A program made the translations under genes and the position numbers. Shown here in pieces: positions 34,301 to 43,575 of a DNA stretch of 64,000 nucleotides. Below the pieces are notes generated by a model, which ran no database searches, was not told where the DNA came from, and worked only from the letters and a program-made list of their open reading frames with translations. The stretch comes from Caulobacteraceae bacterium. Its GTDB lineage: Bacteria; Pseudomonadota; Alphaproteobacteria; Caulobacterales; Caulobacteraceae. Where the stretch lies: contig JAFBAO010000065.1 of assembly GCA_019247715.1 (NCBI GenBank), positions 1-64,000 of the forward strand. The letters are read 5' to 3'. Position 1 is the stretch's first letter; the number at the start of each line of letters is the position of its first letter.

Positions 34301-36502
34301 TCAGCCGATGACCTTCTTCTTGCGGAGGGCCGCGACCTCCCGCTCTGAGTAGCCGAGCTCGCGCATGATCTCGTCGGTATGCTGACCGATGCCCGGACAG
34401 CAGCGGACGATGTTCAGCGGCGTATCGACGAAATTCCAGAACGCCCCCGGCTGTTCGACCAGCCCGTAGAGCGGCTGGTCCAGCGCCGAGACGAGGCCCG
34501 CCTCGCGGTTGCGCGGATCGTCGAAGAAGCGGTTCATCGCGTCTTCGAAATTGACCAGGTCGCAGGGCACGCCCTGGGCCTCCAGAGCGGCCATCAGCTT
34601 GGTGCTGCTGCAGAGCTTGGCAGCCTTGTCGAAGTTGGCCTCGTCTTCGCCCAGCACCGCACGCACGCCGCGCTTGCGCGCCTCGGTATGGGCGGCAAGC
34701 GCGACCCAACCGTCTCGCGTCTCGAACAGTCGGTGGTAGGGCCCGAACCCGGTCTGGCCCGCGTCCAGATGGTAGGTCTCGCTGAGCGACCCGTCCGCCA
34801 GGATGAGCCGCTCGCCTTGGGAGAACGCCGCAACCCCCAGAAGCGATGTGGCGACGTGCCGCCCCGGCCGTAGCGCCCGCTGGGCGTAGAGCGCGGCCAT
34901 CGTGCCGACTAGGCAGTTCTGCGCGGCGAGAACATCCATGGGTCCCGGCCGGCAGAACAGCGGCGGATTGCCCTCGCCGGCGTTCTCGAACTCCCAGCCG
35001 GCGATGGCGGTGAAGATGGAATCATAGCCCGGCCAGTTGGAGCGCTCGCCTCTCTGGCCGTAGGCGCTGACATAGCTGAACACGATGTCCGGATTGCTGC
35101 TCCGAAGCGCCGCTTCCGAAAGGCCGAGCTTGTCGGCCCCCTTGGCGCGCAAATTGTGGTGCGCGACCTCGGCCCATCGCAGCAGCCGCGCGAGCACCTC
35201 TTTGGCCTCCGGCCTGGCGAGGTCCAGCGCCAGCGAGCGCTTGGAGCGGGCGGCGGCCTGATAGTACCGATGCATGAAGCGGATGCGGTCGCCGGTCAGG
35301 GCCTCCACCTTGATCACGTCGGCGCCCATGTCGCCCATCATCGAGGGGCCCATGGGTCCGGCGAGGAACATGCCAAAGTCCGCCACGCGCACCCCTGAAA
35401 GGGGCCGGTCGGGCTTGCCGCCGCGTCCGATGGGCGCAGGCGGATCGCGCCACTTGTCGGCGCCGCCCTCGCCGAGCCGCGGAGCGGCTCGCCCCCGCGG
35501 CAGATCGACGTCGCAATGGAAGGGGACGTTTGGCTGGGTGGTCGGGCCGAGCTGCGGGTCGTCGACCTCGACGACGTAGCCGTTCAGTCGGACGTCGCGA
35601 AGCCGAAGCACCTCTCCCATCGGGTAGGCCGGCTCGACCGCCACGTCGGCGGCGCGCAGGTCCGCGATCCAGGCGTCGATGGGACGGCGGCGGAAGGCCT
35701 TCTTCAGACCCTGCGCGGTGTCGATCTGCGCGCCTTCGGCGAGCACACCCCACATGGTCGGCAGCGATGCGAAGTCGAACTGCCGCGTGGGATCCATGAC
35801 CTGCATCCACGCCCCGCCGGCGCATTCGAAGAGCTGGGTGTCCTGGGGACGAGGGCCCGGCGCATAGGTCTGGGGATTGGGCATGGGGCCCGCCGAGTTG
35901 CGCCCCCACACCAAGGGCAGGCTCGACAATAGGCCCTGCAGGATCGAGGTATGGGCCGGCCCGCCACGGCCGCACTGAAGCCGCATCACCAGGCGCGCCA
36001 GGACCCCGGCCGCCGCGAGATGCGCAGCGCCCCAGCTTCCCATCCGGTATCGCAAGGCGATCGGCCCGGCGCGGTAACCGTCGTTCTCATAGAGCGCGCC
36101 CAGGCGGGCGGCCACCAGCAGCTCGTCGTCGGAGCGCTCGACGTCGGGGTGATTGTTGGGCGAGCCGGTGACCGCGCACACGACAAGACGCGGGTGGGCG
36201 CTGGCCAGGCTGGCGTCGTCGAGCCTGAGCGCCGCGGCCCGCCGGGGCGTGAACTGATGGATGAGAACGTCGGCGCCCGCGAGCCGTCCGGCCAGTTCCC
36301 TGCGGCCTGCCGAAGCGCCGAGGTCAAGCTCCAGGCTCCGCTTGCCCCGGTTCCAGTTGGCGAAAGTGGCTTGGCCGCGGCTAGGGTCGCCACCCGGCCG
36401 CTCGATCTTCAGCACCTGGGCGCCCAGCTCGCAGAGCATCAGCCCCGCCACCTGGACGGCCATGCCTTCGCCGATTTCGACAACCCGCAAGTCCCCGAGC
36501 AT
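34301..36502 (-). CDS. Double-domain family III CoA transferase, one active site lost
   Basis: A 733-residue fusion of two CaiB/BaiF domains, about residues 1-355 and 375-733. The second domain keeps the catalytic aspartate, Asp523 in GPMDVLAAQ. In the first the aligned position is Ser156 in RMGSWGAAH, so that half probably serves as a structural partner. Family III enzymes are interlinked dimers, so a fused molecule could fold as an internal pseudo-dimer with a single active site. It lies 9 bases after the OB-fold gene and 60 bases before the CoA ligase. It may offer a ligase-independent way to load CoA onto an intermediate. Confidence 0.85.
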   Translation of the reverse strand: MLGDLRVVEIGEGMAVQVAGLMLCELGAQVLKIERPGGDPSRGQATFANWNRGKRSLELDLGASAGRRELAGRLAGADVLIHQFTPRRAAALRLDDASLASAHPRLVVCAVTGSPNNHPDVERSDDELLVAARLGALYENDGYRAGPIALRYRMGSWGAAHLAAAGVLARLVMRLQCGRGGPAHTSILQGLLSSLPLVWGRNSAGPMPNPQTYAPGPRPQDTQLFECAGGAWMQVMDPTRQFDFASLPTMWGVLAEGAQIDTAQGLKKAFRRRPIDAWIADLRAADVAVEPAYPMGEVLRLRDVRLNGYVVEVDDPQLGPTTQPNVPFHCDVDLPRGRAAPRLGEGGADKWRDPPAPIGRGGKPDRPLSGVRVADFGMFLAGPMGPSMMGDMGADVIKVEALTGDRIRFMHRYYQAAARSKRSLALDLARPEAKEVLARLLRWAEVAHHNLRAKGADKLGLSEAALRSSNPDIVFSYVSAYGQRGERSNWPGYDSIFTAIAGWEFENAGEGNPPLFCRPGPMDVLAAQNCLVGTMAALYAQRALRPGRHVATSLLGVAAFSQGERLILADGSLSETYHLDAGQTGFGPYHRLFETRDGWVALAAHTEARKRGVRAVLGEDEANFDKAAKLCSSTKLMAALEAQGVPCDLVNFEDAMNRFFDDPRNREAGLVSALDQPLYGLVEQPGAFWNFVDTPLNIVRCCPGIGQHTDEIMRELGYSEREVAALRKKKVIG

Positions 36503-36511
36503 GGCGGCTGC

Positions 36512-36952
36512 TCACGCCTTGCGGAAATTCGGCAGGACCCAGCCGTCCTGGATCGGGGTCCACTCCACCGCGACCTGCATGCCGATGCGGACGTCGTCGG
36601 CGTCGCATCCGGTGAGGTTGCCGTTCAGGCGGGCGCCCGGGGCGCCGTCGAGGTCCACGACCACGGGCACGTAGACGTAGGGCTCGCCGTTGGCCGGGTT
36701 CTTGTTGCAGACGACGTAACTGAACACCGTCCCCGCGCCGGGCAGCGTGGGCCAGCGTTTCTCGCGGCTCGAACAATGCGGACAATAGGGCGACGGCGGC
36801 ATGCGGAAACGGCCGCAGTCGGCGCACTGGCAGGCTGTCAGCCGGCGCGCCTTCGCCGCTTCCCAGAAGGGCGCCGTGTCGGGGTTGGTGGTGATGCGGA
36901 TCTGCTCGCCCGGCAACACGCGGGCCGGGCCGTACTTGATCGGACCGCTCAT
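36512..36952 (-). CDS. OB-fold/zinc-ribbon protein (DUF35 type)
   Basis: A 146-residue DUF35-type protein. A rubredoxin-like zinc ribbon lies at CADCGRFRMPPSPYCPHC (about residues 43-60), followed by an OB fold. Its ATG overlaps the stop of the thiolase-like gene in TGATG, so the two are translationally coupled. In steroid side-chain degradation such a domain binds the Ltp2-like partner to form an aldolase, and other members support acetyl-CoA acetyltransferases. The coupling here points to the same kind of complex. Binding and role are inferred from that precedent. Confidence 0.85.
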   Translation of the reverse strand: MSGPIKYGPARVLPGEQIRITTNPDTAPFWEAAKARRLTACQCADCGRFRMPPSPYCPHCSSREKRWPTLPGAGTVFSYVVCNKNPANGEPYVYVPVVVDLDGAPGARLNGNLTGCDADDVRIGMQVAVEWTPIQDGWVLPNFRKA

Positions 36953-38169
36953 CAGGCCCTCCTCAGGATCAGGCTCGAGACGGGGAGGGCGGCCGGACCG
37001 CCGGAGGCGAGGGCGAATTCGCAATCCTCCACCTGGTTGATGGCCGATCCGCGCACCTGTTCGACGGCCTCGACCACGTGGGTCATGCCGATGATGTAGG
37101 CCTCGTTCAGATTGCCGCCATGGGTGTTCACCGGCACGCCGCCGCCGACGCCCCTGCGGGTCGCGGGGTCATAGCGGATCTTTTCCGAAAGGACGTAGTC
37201 GCCGCCTTCGCCCTTCTCGCAGAAGCCGTAGTCCTCCAGCTGCATGAGCACCATGGGGCTGAAGTGGTCGTAGAGCAGGGCCACGTCCATGTCCTTGGCT
37301 TTGAGCCCGGACTGCGCCCAGATGCGGTCGGCGGTGAACTTGTGCCCGGAGCTGGCGAACCATGGATCGGGCATGCCCATCCAGGCGAAGGCGCGGCCCC
37401 ACTCGCGCGCCCCGCCGTGGGCGCAGGCGTGAACCACGGCCGGCCTCTGGCGGCAGTCCCTGGCGCGGTCCATGGTTGTGGTGATGACAGCCACCGCCCC
37501 GTCGGTCTCGAGGCAGAAGTCGAGCCGCCGCAGCGGGTCCGCCAGCATCGGCGAGGCTTCGTACTCCACCTTGCTCAAAGGCGCCTTGCGGATCGCCTTT
37601 GGACGGTTGGCGGTGTTGGCGCGGGTGGCCATGACGATCTCACCAAAGGCGTCCTGCGTCGTGCCGTAGAGATGCATGTGACGGCGCGCGAGCATGCTCA
37701 TCAAGTGCCCCGGCCCCACGAGCCCGGCAGGCTGCAGGAAGCTGTTCTCCGGACTGGGCGGGGCGGCGCCGAAAACCACGCCCAGTCGATGCTGCGGCAG
37801 CTGCTGGAGCGCCATCAGCGTGACGGCGTACCTGCAGTCCTCGTTGACGAGGCCGGCGGTCGCAAGGCCGATCGCGCCGACGCACCCGCCGCCGCCCGAG
37901 GTCAGCGTCGCCGAGAAGGAGATGTGGGGCATGCCCAGGGTCTCCATCAGCGACGCGCTGTCGAACCTGTCGAGATAGCCGGCGCCAGCCGTGGAGTAGT
38001 AGGCGAACCCGTCGATGTCCCTGATCGAGATGCCGGCGTCTTCGCAGGCCTTGAGAATGGCCTCGCCGGCCATGTCGTTGATGGTTCTAGGCCAGCTTTT
38101 TCCGCGCACGTAGTAGTCCGTGGCGCCGACGCCGACGATGGCGCACTTGTCCTGGTTCGCCCAAGCCAC
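36952..38169 (-). CDS. Thiolase-fold protein (SCP2-thiolase/Ltp2-like)
   Basis: A 405-residue thiolase-superfamily protein. Motifs include SGGGGCVGAIGLA, LYDHFSPMV and NTHGGNLNEAY. It matches the lipid-transfer thiolase subgroup, which includes both thiolases and Ltp2-type retro-aldolases. The coupled OB-fold gene favours a C-C bond-cleaving aldolase or a thiolase acting on a large acyl-CoA. It is the second gene of the operon headed by the SDR at 38188-39003. A second such pair exists at 58005-59619, so the pathway may have two cleavage steps. Confidence 0.85.
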   Translation of the reverse strand: MAWANQDKCAIVGVGATDYYVRGKSWPRTINDMAGEAILKACEDAGISIRDIDGFAYYSTAGAGYLDRFDSASLMETLGMPHISFSATLTSGGGGCVGAIGLATAGLVNEDCRYAVTLMALQQLPQHRLGVVFGAAPPSPENSFLQPAGLVGPGHLMSMLARRHMHLYGTTQDAFGEIVMATRANTANRPKAIRKAPLSKVEYEASPMLADPLRRLDFCLETDGAVAVITTTMDRARDCRQRPAVVHACAHGGAREWGRAFAWMGMPDPWFASSGHKFTADRIWAQSGLKAKDMDVALLYDHFSPMVLMQLEDYGFCEKGEGGDYVLSEKIRYDPATRRGVGGGVPVNTHGGNLNEAYIIGMTHVVEAVEQVRGSAINQVEDCEFALASGGPAALPVSSLILRRA

Positions 38170-38187
38170 CGCTGCGTCCTCCGGCTT

Positions 38188-39003
38188 CTATTGGGTCATC
38201 TGAGACTTGAGGCGTTCCTGCAGGATGTCTCCGCGCCCGCGCGATCCGGGCGCGAGCGAGGAGCCGCCGTCCATGCGAATGCTCGTTCCGGTGATGTAGC
38301 CGGCCCTCGGAGAGGCGAGGAAGAAGCAGCCGAAGGCGATGTCCTCGGGCGTGCCAGCCCGCCCGACCGGCACGGTGGCGCCATAGGTCTTCAGCCCTTC
38401 CTCTCCGAGCACGGCCTTGGCGCGGTCGCTCGCCACCAGCCCCGGCAGGATCGCATTCACCGTGATGTTCTCGGCGACCACGTCGAGCGCCGCGCCGCGC
38501 ACGAAGGCGTCCAGCGCGGCCTTGGCCATGCCGTAGGCGGTCATGTTGGGCACCACCGTCGTCGTGCCGTTGATCGAGCCGATGGCGATGAAACGCCCGC
38601 CGCCGGGCGCGCCAGAAAGATGTGGCCGCGCCGCCTCCAGCAGCCACCAGGCCGCCTTTGCGGTGCTGGCGATCCCGTCCTCGAGCGCCGCGTCGGTGAC
38701 ATGGCCGACGCCGCCGTGCGGAATGTCGGCGGCGCAATGGATGACCACGTCGACCCGGTTGAAGGCGGCGACCGTCGCGCCGACCAGGCGCTCGCAGTCG
38801 GCCCGCTTCTTGACGTCGATCTGGCAGAGCTCGACCCGGCCGCCCCGCTTACGGATCGCCTCCCGCGCCTCCTCTGCGTACGACATCGTTCGGGCCCCGA
38901 TCATCACCTTGGCCCCCGCGTCCGCGAACGCCTCGGCGATCCCGCGTCCGAGCCCGCGGCCCCCGCCCGTGACGATGACCCCGCGATCAGCGAATTCCGC
39001 CAT
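38188..39003 (-). CDS. Short-chain dehydrogenase/reductase
   Basis: A 271-residue SDR starting MAEFADRG, preceded by GGGAGGCTGGAATCC; frame upstream of this is not coding. It has TGGGRGLGRGIA, the strand HCAADIPHGG in place of NNAG, the catalytic YGMAK, and ITGTSIRMDGGSS. The missing NNAG asparagine is unusual and may alter the proton relay. First gene of the five-gene operon, 31 bases downstream of operator J. Confidence 0.88.
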   Translation of the reverse strand: MAEFADRGVIVTGGGRGLGRGIAEAFADAGAKVMIGARTMSYAEEAREAIRKRGGRVELCQIDVKKRADCERLVGATVAAFNRVDVVIHCAADIPHGGVGHVTDAALEDGIASTAKAAWWLLEAARPHLSGAPGGGRFIAIGSINGTTTVVPNMTAYGMAKAALDAFVRGAALDVVAENITVNAILPGLVASDRAKAVLGEEGLKTYGATVPVGRAGTPEDIAFGCFFLASPRAGYITGTSIRMDGGSSLAPGSRGRGDILQERLKSQMTQ

Positions 39004-39033
39004 GGATTCCAGCCTCCCGCCTTCGCGCGGACA

Positions 39034-39052
39034 TCTATCACCTAGTGTGATA
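39034..39052. promoter_or_regulatory. Recurrent island operator, site J
   Basis: TCTATCACCTAGTGTGATA on the plus strand; reversed it reads TATCACACTAGGTGATAGA. The inner TATCAC/GTGATA is a 6-bp inverted repeat around CTAGT. It lies between the divergent SDR (39003) and isochorismatase-fold gene (39105), so it could control both operons. Confidence 0.65.
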
Positions 39053-39104
39053 TCTGGTTTGGTGTTAGCCCGGTTTCGCGAGTTCGCCAATAGGAGGAAG
39101 CGGC

Positions 39105-39716
39105 ATGGTGAAGGGCCTGGACGGCGGACAGAAGGCGGCGCTGCTGATCTCCGAAATGCAGAACGGGATCGCCAACTCGGCGTACGTTAGCAGCCCCCTC
39201 AGCGGCCAGGTCGCGGCGAGGGCCCTTCCGGAAAAGCTGAACGCGCTGGCTTCGAGATTTCGCGCCGGAGGGCTTCCGGTGATTCATTGCACGATCGCCG
39301 CCCGTCCTGCGTTCCAGGCCTGGCCGGTCAACTGCGTCTTGGCGGCCCAGATCTACAAGCGCGGCGAACTCGTCTCCGGGTCCCGCTATGCGGCTATCCA
39401 TGATTCGATCGAGGTCGCGCTCAGCGACATCGTCAGCGAGCGGCATCACGGAATGGCCGCGTTCACCGGCACCGACCTCGCCGCGACGCTCCGCGCGCTG
39501 CGGGTGGACACGGTCGTCTATTCGGGGGTTTCCACCAACGTCGCCCTGATGGGCGGTTCGATCGAAGCGGTCGGATTGGGCTTCACCTCGGTGATCGCCG
39601 AGGACTGCGCCGCCGGCGGCACCGCCGAGAGCCACCAGTTCCAGATCACCATGCATCTTCCGCTCGTGGCCACGGTCTCGAGCGCCGACGCGGTCTGCGC
39701 GGCGCTCGGCGTTTGA
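39105..39716 (+). CDS. Isochorismatase-fold protein lacking the catalytic triad
   Basis: A 203-residue protein with the cysteine-hydrolase (isochorismatase) fold. The three catalytic positions are altered: the usual Asp in LLxxDMQN is Glu17 (LLISEMQN), the usual Lys before SAF is His114 (ERHHGMAAF), and the usual nucleophile in TxxC is Ala147 (GVSTNVALMGG). The rest of the fold, including FTGTDLAATLRALRVDTVVYSG in pieces, is preserved. So it is probably not a hydrolase; it may be a binding or regulatory protein or use another chemistry. It precedes an SDR by 16 bases and is downstream of operator J. Confidence 0.75.
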   Translation: MVKGLDGGQKAALLISEMQNGIANSAYVSSPLSGQVAARALPEKLNALASRFRAGGLPVIHCTIAARPAFQAWPVNCVLAAQIYKRGELVSGSRYAAIHDSIEVALSDIVSERHHGMAAFTGTDLAATLRALRVDTVVYSGVSTNVALMGGSIEAVGLGFTSVIAEDCAAGGTAESHQFQITMHLPLVATVSSADAVCAALGV

Positions 39717-39732
39717 GGGCCTAGGCGGCGGC

Positions 39733-40509
39733 ATGGCCTTTACCAACCAGCAGTTCCGCCTCGACGGCAAGGTGGCGATCGTCACGGGTGCGGGCGCGCG
39801 CGGCAATTCCATCGGAGCGGCCTACGCCAGGGGCCTGGCGCAGGCCGGCGCCTCGGTCGTGGTCGCCGACCTCAACGGGGAAGGCGCCAGGACCGTCGCC
39901 GCCGAGATCGGGCAAGGCGCTTTGGCCGTCCAGGCCGACATCGCCGATCCGGCATCCGTCGGCGCGATGATGGCGGCTACGCGTGAGCGGTTCGGTGGGC
40001 TCGACATCCTGGTGAACAACGCGGCGCTGATGGTGGAGGCCGTCGGAACGCCCGCGCTGCAAATGCCCATCGCTGATTTCGAGCGCCTGATGCGGGTGAA
40101 CCTCACGGGCGCCCTGATCTGTTCCCAGGCCGCCGTCCCGCTGATGATGGAACGCGGGCGCGGCAAGATCGTCAACCAGATCAGCGCCGGGGCCTTTCCC
40201 GCGCAGACCCCCTACGGCGTCAGCAAGATCGCCCTTCTCGGCCTCACGACGACGCTGGCCACCGAGCTCGGGCCGATGAACATCAACGTGAACGCGATCG
40301 CGCCCGGCATGACCATGAGCGATGCGGGGCGCTCGCTGACGCCGGACGGGAGCCCGTTCGTCCAGGCCGCGATGGCCCGGGTCGTAAAGCAGCCGCGCGG
40401 GACGCCGGACGATCTGGTGGGCGCGCTCTTGCTGCTCTGCTCGTCGGCGGGAGACTGGATCACCGGTCAGGCGCTGAACGTCGACGGCGGGTTCATCCTC
40501 AGGAACTGA
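39733..40509 (+). CDS. Short-chain dehydrogenase/reductase
   Basis: A 258-residue SDR with TGAGARGNSIGAAYA, an extended glycine motif, then NNAALM, the catalytic YGVSK and ITGQALNVDGGFIL. It follows the isochorismatase-fold gene by 16 bases, forming a two-gene operon under operator J. It is likely a hydroxy-acyl or cyclic-alcohol dehydrogenase; the substrate is not evident. Confidence 0.88.
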   Translation: MAFTNQQFRLDGKVAIVTGAGARGNSIGAAYARGLAQAGASVVVADLNGEGARTVAAEIGQGALAVQADIADPASVGAMMAATRERFGGLDILVNNAALMVEAVGTPALQMPIADFERLMRVNLTGALICSQAAVPLMMERGRGKIVNQISAGAFPAQTPYGVSKIALLGLTTTLATELGPMNINVNAIAPGMTMSDAGRSLTPDGSPFVQAAMARVVKQPRGTPDDLVGALLLLCSSAGDWITGQALNVDGGFILRN

Positions 40510-40530
40510 CCCGCGCGCCGCCCGCTTCGC

Positions 40531-41753
40531 TCACCAGACCAGCGGAAGGGCGTGCACGCCGAGAAGGCCGCCTGGCTTCACGGGCGCATCGGCGCCTGGC
40601 TCGAGGCTGAAAACCGGGGCCTTGGCCAGCCAGGTCTCCATGGCGATGTTGAGCTCGCGACGCGCCAGGTGCGAGCCGATGCAGCGGTGGGGGCCATAGA
40701 GGAAGGCGACATGCCGGTTGGGGGTCCGTTGGAGCTGGACGCTCAACGGGCGCTCGAACTCGTCGGGATCGAGATTGGCGAGGACCGTGGAGAACATCAC
40801 CCGGTCGCCCGCCTTCATGGGCGCGCCGGCGAACTCGGTGTCTCGTCTGACGTTCCGGGTGCTGGTGACGATCGAGTATCGCCGCAAAAGCTCCTCCACC
40901 GCGTCCGGGATGGCCTCCGGATGGGCCCGCAGAAACGCCTGGTCTTGCGGATTCAGCGCCAGATGCCGGAACTGCAGTCCGAGCGAGGCGGCCACGGTGT
41001 CGAGGCCGGCGATGAACAACAGGAACGTCATACCCATGATCTCATCGTCGCTGACCGGCCGGCCCTCGATCCTGGCGTTGACGCAAAATGTCATCAGATC
41101 ATCCGCAGGCTCGCGCTTCCGCTTCTGGATGAGCTCACGCAGGTAGTCGACGATCCCACGGGTCGCGGCCATCCCCAGGACCGGGTCGCGCGAGTGCAAC
41201 AAGTCGAACTCCCACTTGTTGAACTGAGCCGTGTGCGCCTCCGGCAGCCCCATCAGCTGCATGAAGATCGACACGGGAAACGGCCGACCGAACGCCTCCA
41301 TGAACTCGCATTCCCGAGCGCCGAGAAAGCCGGCGACAAGGCTCTCGGCCCGGGCTCGGATGCCATCCTCCATCGCCTTCATCCGCGCAGGCGAGAACAG
41401 CCCGTTCATGATGGCGCGGAACTGGGAATGCTTTCGGGCGGGTCGAGCTCCAGAGGGATCAGAGGCCAGGCCTCGCCGATCGACCTGGAAAATCCGACCG
41501 TGTCGTGGCTGGAGAACACCTCCGGCGTTTGCAGGGCCGTGCGGATGTCCTCGGCCTGAGTCAGCACCCAGATCCCACCCTCGTACTGAGGACCGTGGGC
41601 GGTCAAGTTGTAGAAGACCCGTCCCACCTCGTGCAGCGCCGCCGTGCTCTCGTAGGGCGACTGCGCGCCGACGAGGTCGACGTTCCGGACGAGTTCTGGC
41701 GGCACGTGCGGCGGCGCCGGCTTGGCGGTCCCGAACCTATCGGCGTCTGTCAT
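40531..41753 (-). pseudogene. Cytochrome P450 (CYP101-like), frameshifted
   Basis: The N-terminal part (41753-41406) ends IPLELDPPES and then shifts; reading the next frame restores HSQFRAIMNGLFSPARMKA and the rest of a P450. The extra base lies near 41429-41433. The remainder has LFIAGLDTVAAS (I helix), EELLRR (ExxR) and the heme ligand FLYGPHRCIGSHLARRE. It ends VHALPLVW, much like P450cam, so it belongs near CYP101-type hydroxylases of terpenoids. It is last in the five-gene P450 operon. Disruption or assembly error cannot be separated from this sequence. Confidence 0.8.
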
Positions 41754-41800
41754 GCTCTTGGTTCCTCATCGGCGATGGCTTGCGCGGCTGCCGGTTGTCG

Positions 41801-42667
41801 TCAACCCGGACCGAAGTCGAGGCCGTCCACCAGGCTCCAGCGGCCCTGGCGGCTGCGGAACCAACCGCTCGAGGCCCAGGTGCCGCCGTCCACCGGAATG
41901 ACCGTCCCGGTGACGTAGTCGCTCATTTTCGAGGAGAGAAAGGCCGCGACCCTGCCGCACTCCTCGTCCACGCCCTCGCGTCCCAAGGGGATCAGCCGCG
42001 CGAAGGCGTCGCGTTGCTCTGGGCTTCGTTCGGGCCACGAAGCCGGGTCGACGGGCCCGGTCCGATTGCCGCGCGTGCCGGGCGTCGCGGTGTGGTCCGG
42101 GGCGATGGCGTTCACCCGTATCCGGTGCTGGGAGAGCTCCAGGGCCATGGTGCGCGTGAAGCTGACCATGCCCGCCTTGCAGGCGGCGTAGACGGCGAAG
42201 TTCGGGGCCGCCCGCGCGGCCTCGATGCTGGTTACGTTCACGATCGAACCCCCGCGGCCGCCCCGTATCATGACCGGCGCGGCGGCGTGGGTCCCAGCGA
42301 GCATGCTCACCAGATTGAGATCTATGTGCCGCCGCCACGATCGCTCGGACTGTTCCAGAAACGGCCGCCCCGTCACGCCGCCCGCATTGTTGACCAGGAT
42401 GTCGATGCGACCGAACGCGGCGTCGGCGGCCTCGACCATCTCGCACAACTGGCCGGCGTCCATGGCGTCGACCGCCAGGCCGAGGGCGCGACGCCCCAGC
42501 GCGCGGACTTTGCCGACGACCTCCTCGCAGCGTTCCGGCGCAATGTCGGCGACCACGACGTCGGCCCCCAATTGCGCATAGGCCAAGGCGATGGCTCGGC
42601 CGATGCCGCCGCCGCCGCCGGTGACGATCGCCACTTGATCGGTCAGCAGAATGTCTTCGGGAAGCAT
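41801..42667 (-). CDS. Short-chain dehydrogenase/reductase
   Basis: A 288-residue SDR with TGGGGGIGRAIALA, NNAGGVTGRP, the catalytic YAACK and VTGTVIPVDGGTWASSGW. It resembles the SDRs at 10344 and 42707 in overall plan but has a longer C-terminus. It stands fourth in the operon of P450, LLM oxidoreductase, SDR, SDR, P450, with spacing of 39 and 47 bases, so it probably oxidises the hydroxyl added by a P450. Confidence 0.88.
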   Translation of the reverse strand: MLPEDILLTDQVAIVTGGGGGIGRAIALAYAQLGADVVVADIAPERCEEVVGKVRALGRRALGLAVDAMDAGQLCEMVEAADAAFGRIDILVNNAGGVTGRPFLEQSERSWRRHIDLNLVSMLAGTHAAAPVMIRGGRGGSIVNVTSIEAARAAPNFAVYAACKAGMVSFTRTMALELSQHRIRVNAIAPDHTATPGTRGNRTGPVDPASWPERSPEQRDAFARLIPLGREGVDEECGRVAAFLSSKMSDYVTGTVIPVDGGTWASSGWFRSRQGRWSLVDGLDFGPG

Positions 42668-42706
42668 TCGAGCCTGGTCCTCTGCGAGCAGCGGGCGCTG
42701 AGGCGC

Positions 42707-43537
42707 CTAGTTGTAGGAGGTTCCCGCTTCGACGCCGGGGATGCCCCGCCTCAGCTGCGGTGACGACAACATGGTCGCTCCGCCGTCGACCAGGATGGTG
42801 TTCCCGGTCACATAGGCCCCCGCGGCCGACGCCAGGAAGACGACGGCGCCGGCGATGTCGTCCGGCTCGCCGATGCGCCCCAGCGGAACCCCGTCGGCGA
42901 TCGCCTTTACGGCTTGCGGGTTGTCCACGATCGGCTGGGAAGAATAACTGCGCACGAAGCCCGGGGCGACGCAGTTCACGCGGATCCGCTCGGCCGCCAG
43001 GTCGTCGCCGAGGTTGCGCGCCATGTGCGCAAGGCCGGCCTTCGCCAGCGAATAGGCCATGATCGAGGGCGAAGCGGTATGGCCGGCCGTGGAGCCGATC
43101 AGGATGATGCTGCCGCCGCCGCGCTCCGCCATCGAGCGCCTGAAAGCCTGACAGAGGCGGAAGTTGTGATGGACGTTGGTCGTCAGGATGCGGTCGAACA
43201 GCTCCGGCGGCGTCTGCTCGGAGGGGCCGATGAACGGAAGGATCGCCGCATTGCAGACGAGAATGTCGACGCCTCCGAAAAGCTCGAGGCTGCGTCGCGC
43301 GAGCGCGCCGATATCGGGAAGCTTGTCGATGTCGCAAGCCACGCCGCGGACCATGCCCGGCGCCGCGGCGCAGTCCCTCTCGATCTCGGCGGCGATCGCG
43401 TCGCACTGGCTCTGCGAGCGGCTGGCGACCACAACCCGGGCGCCATGCGCGGCCAGCTGGCGCGCCACGCCGAAGCCGATCCCCTTCGTCGCGCCCGTGA
43501 CCACCGCGACTTTGCCGCTCAGATCGAAGAGTCCCAT
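42707..43537 (-). CDS. Short-chain dehydrogenase/reductase
   Basis: A 276-residue SDR starting MGLFDLSGKVAVVTG; a longer frame with a TTG start at 43579 is not favoured. It has TGATKGIGFGVA, CNAAILPF, the catalytic YSLAK and VTGNTILVDGGATM. Third gene in the P450 operon, 38 bases after the LLM oxidoreductase. The adjacent SDR at 41801 suggests two successive alcohol oxidations. Confidence 0.88.
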   Translation of the reverse strand: MGLFDLSGKVAVVTGATKGIGFGVARQLAAHGARVVVASRSQSQCDAIAAEIERDCAAAPGMVRGVACDIDKLPDIGALARRSLELFGGVDILVCNAAILPFIGPSEQTPPELFDRILTTNVHHNFRLCQAFRRSMAERGGGSIILIGSTAGHTASPSIMAYSLAKAGLAHMARNLGDDLAAERIRVNCVAPGFVRSYSSQPIVDNPQAVKAIADGVPLGRIGEPDDIAGAVVFLASAAGAYVTGNTILVDGGATMLSSPQLRRGIPGVEAGTSYN

Positions 43538-43575
43538 GGCCACCCCTTCGCGCGCCTTGCCCGGTCCTGGGCCTA

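Noticed and set aside
37078..39045. A 655-codon plus-strand frame antisense to the thiolase-like and SDR genes
   Set aside because: Same cause: GC-rich antisense openness, with no recognisable domain.
42700..42718. GCGCCTAGTTGTAGG as an eleventh operator
   Set aside because: It shares CCTAGTT only, lacks the TATA half, and sits on the stop codon of an SDR gene.
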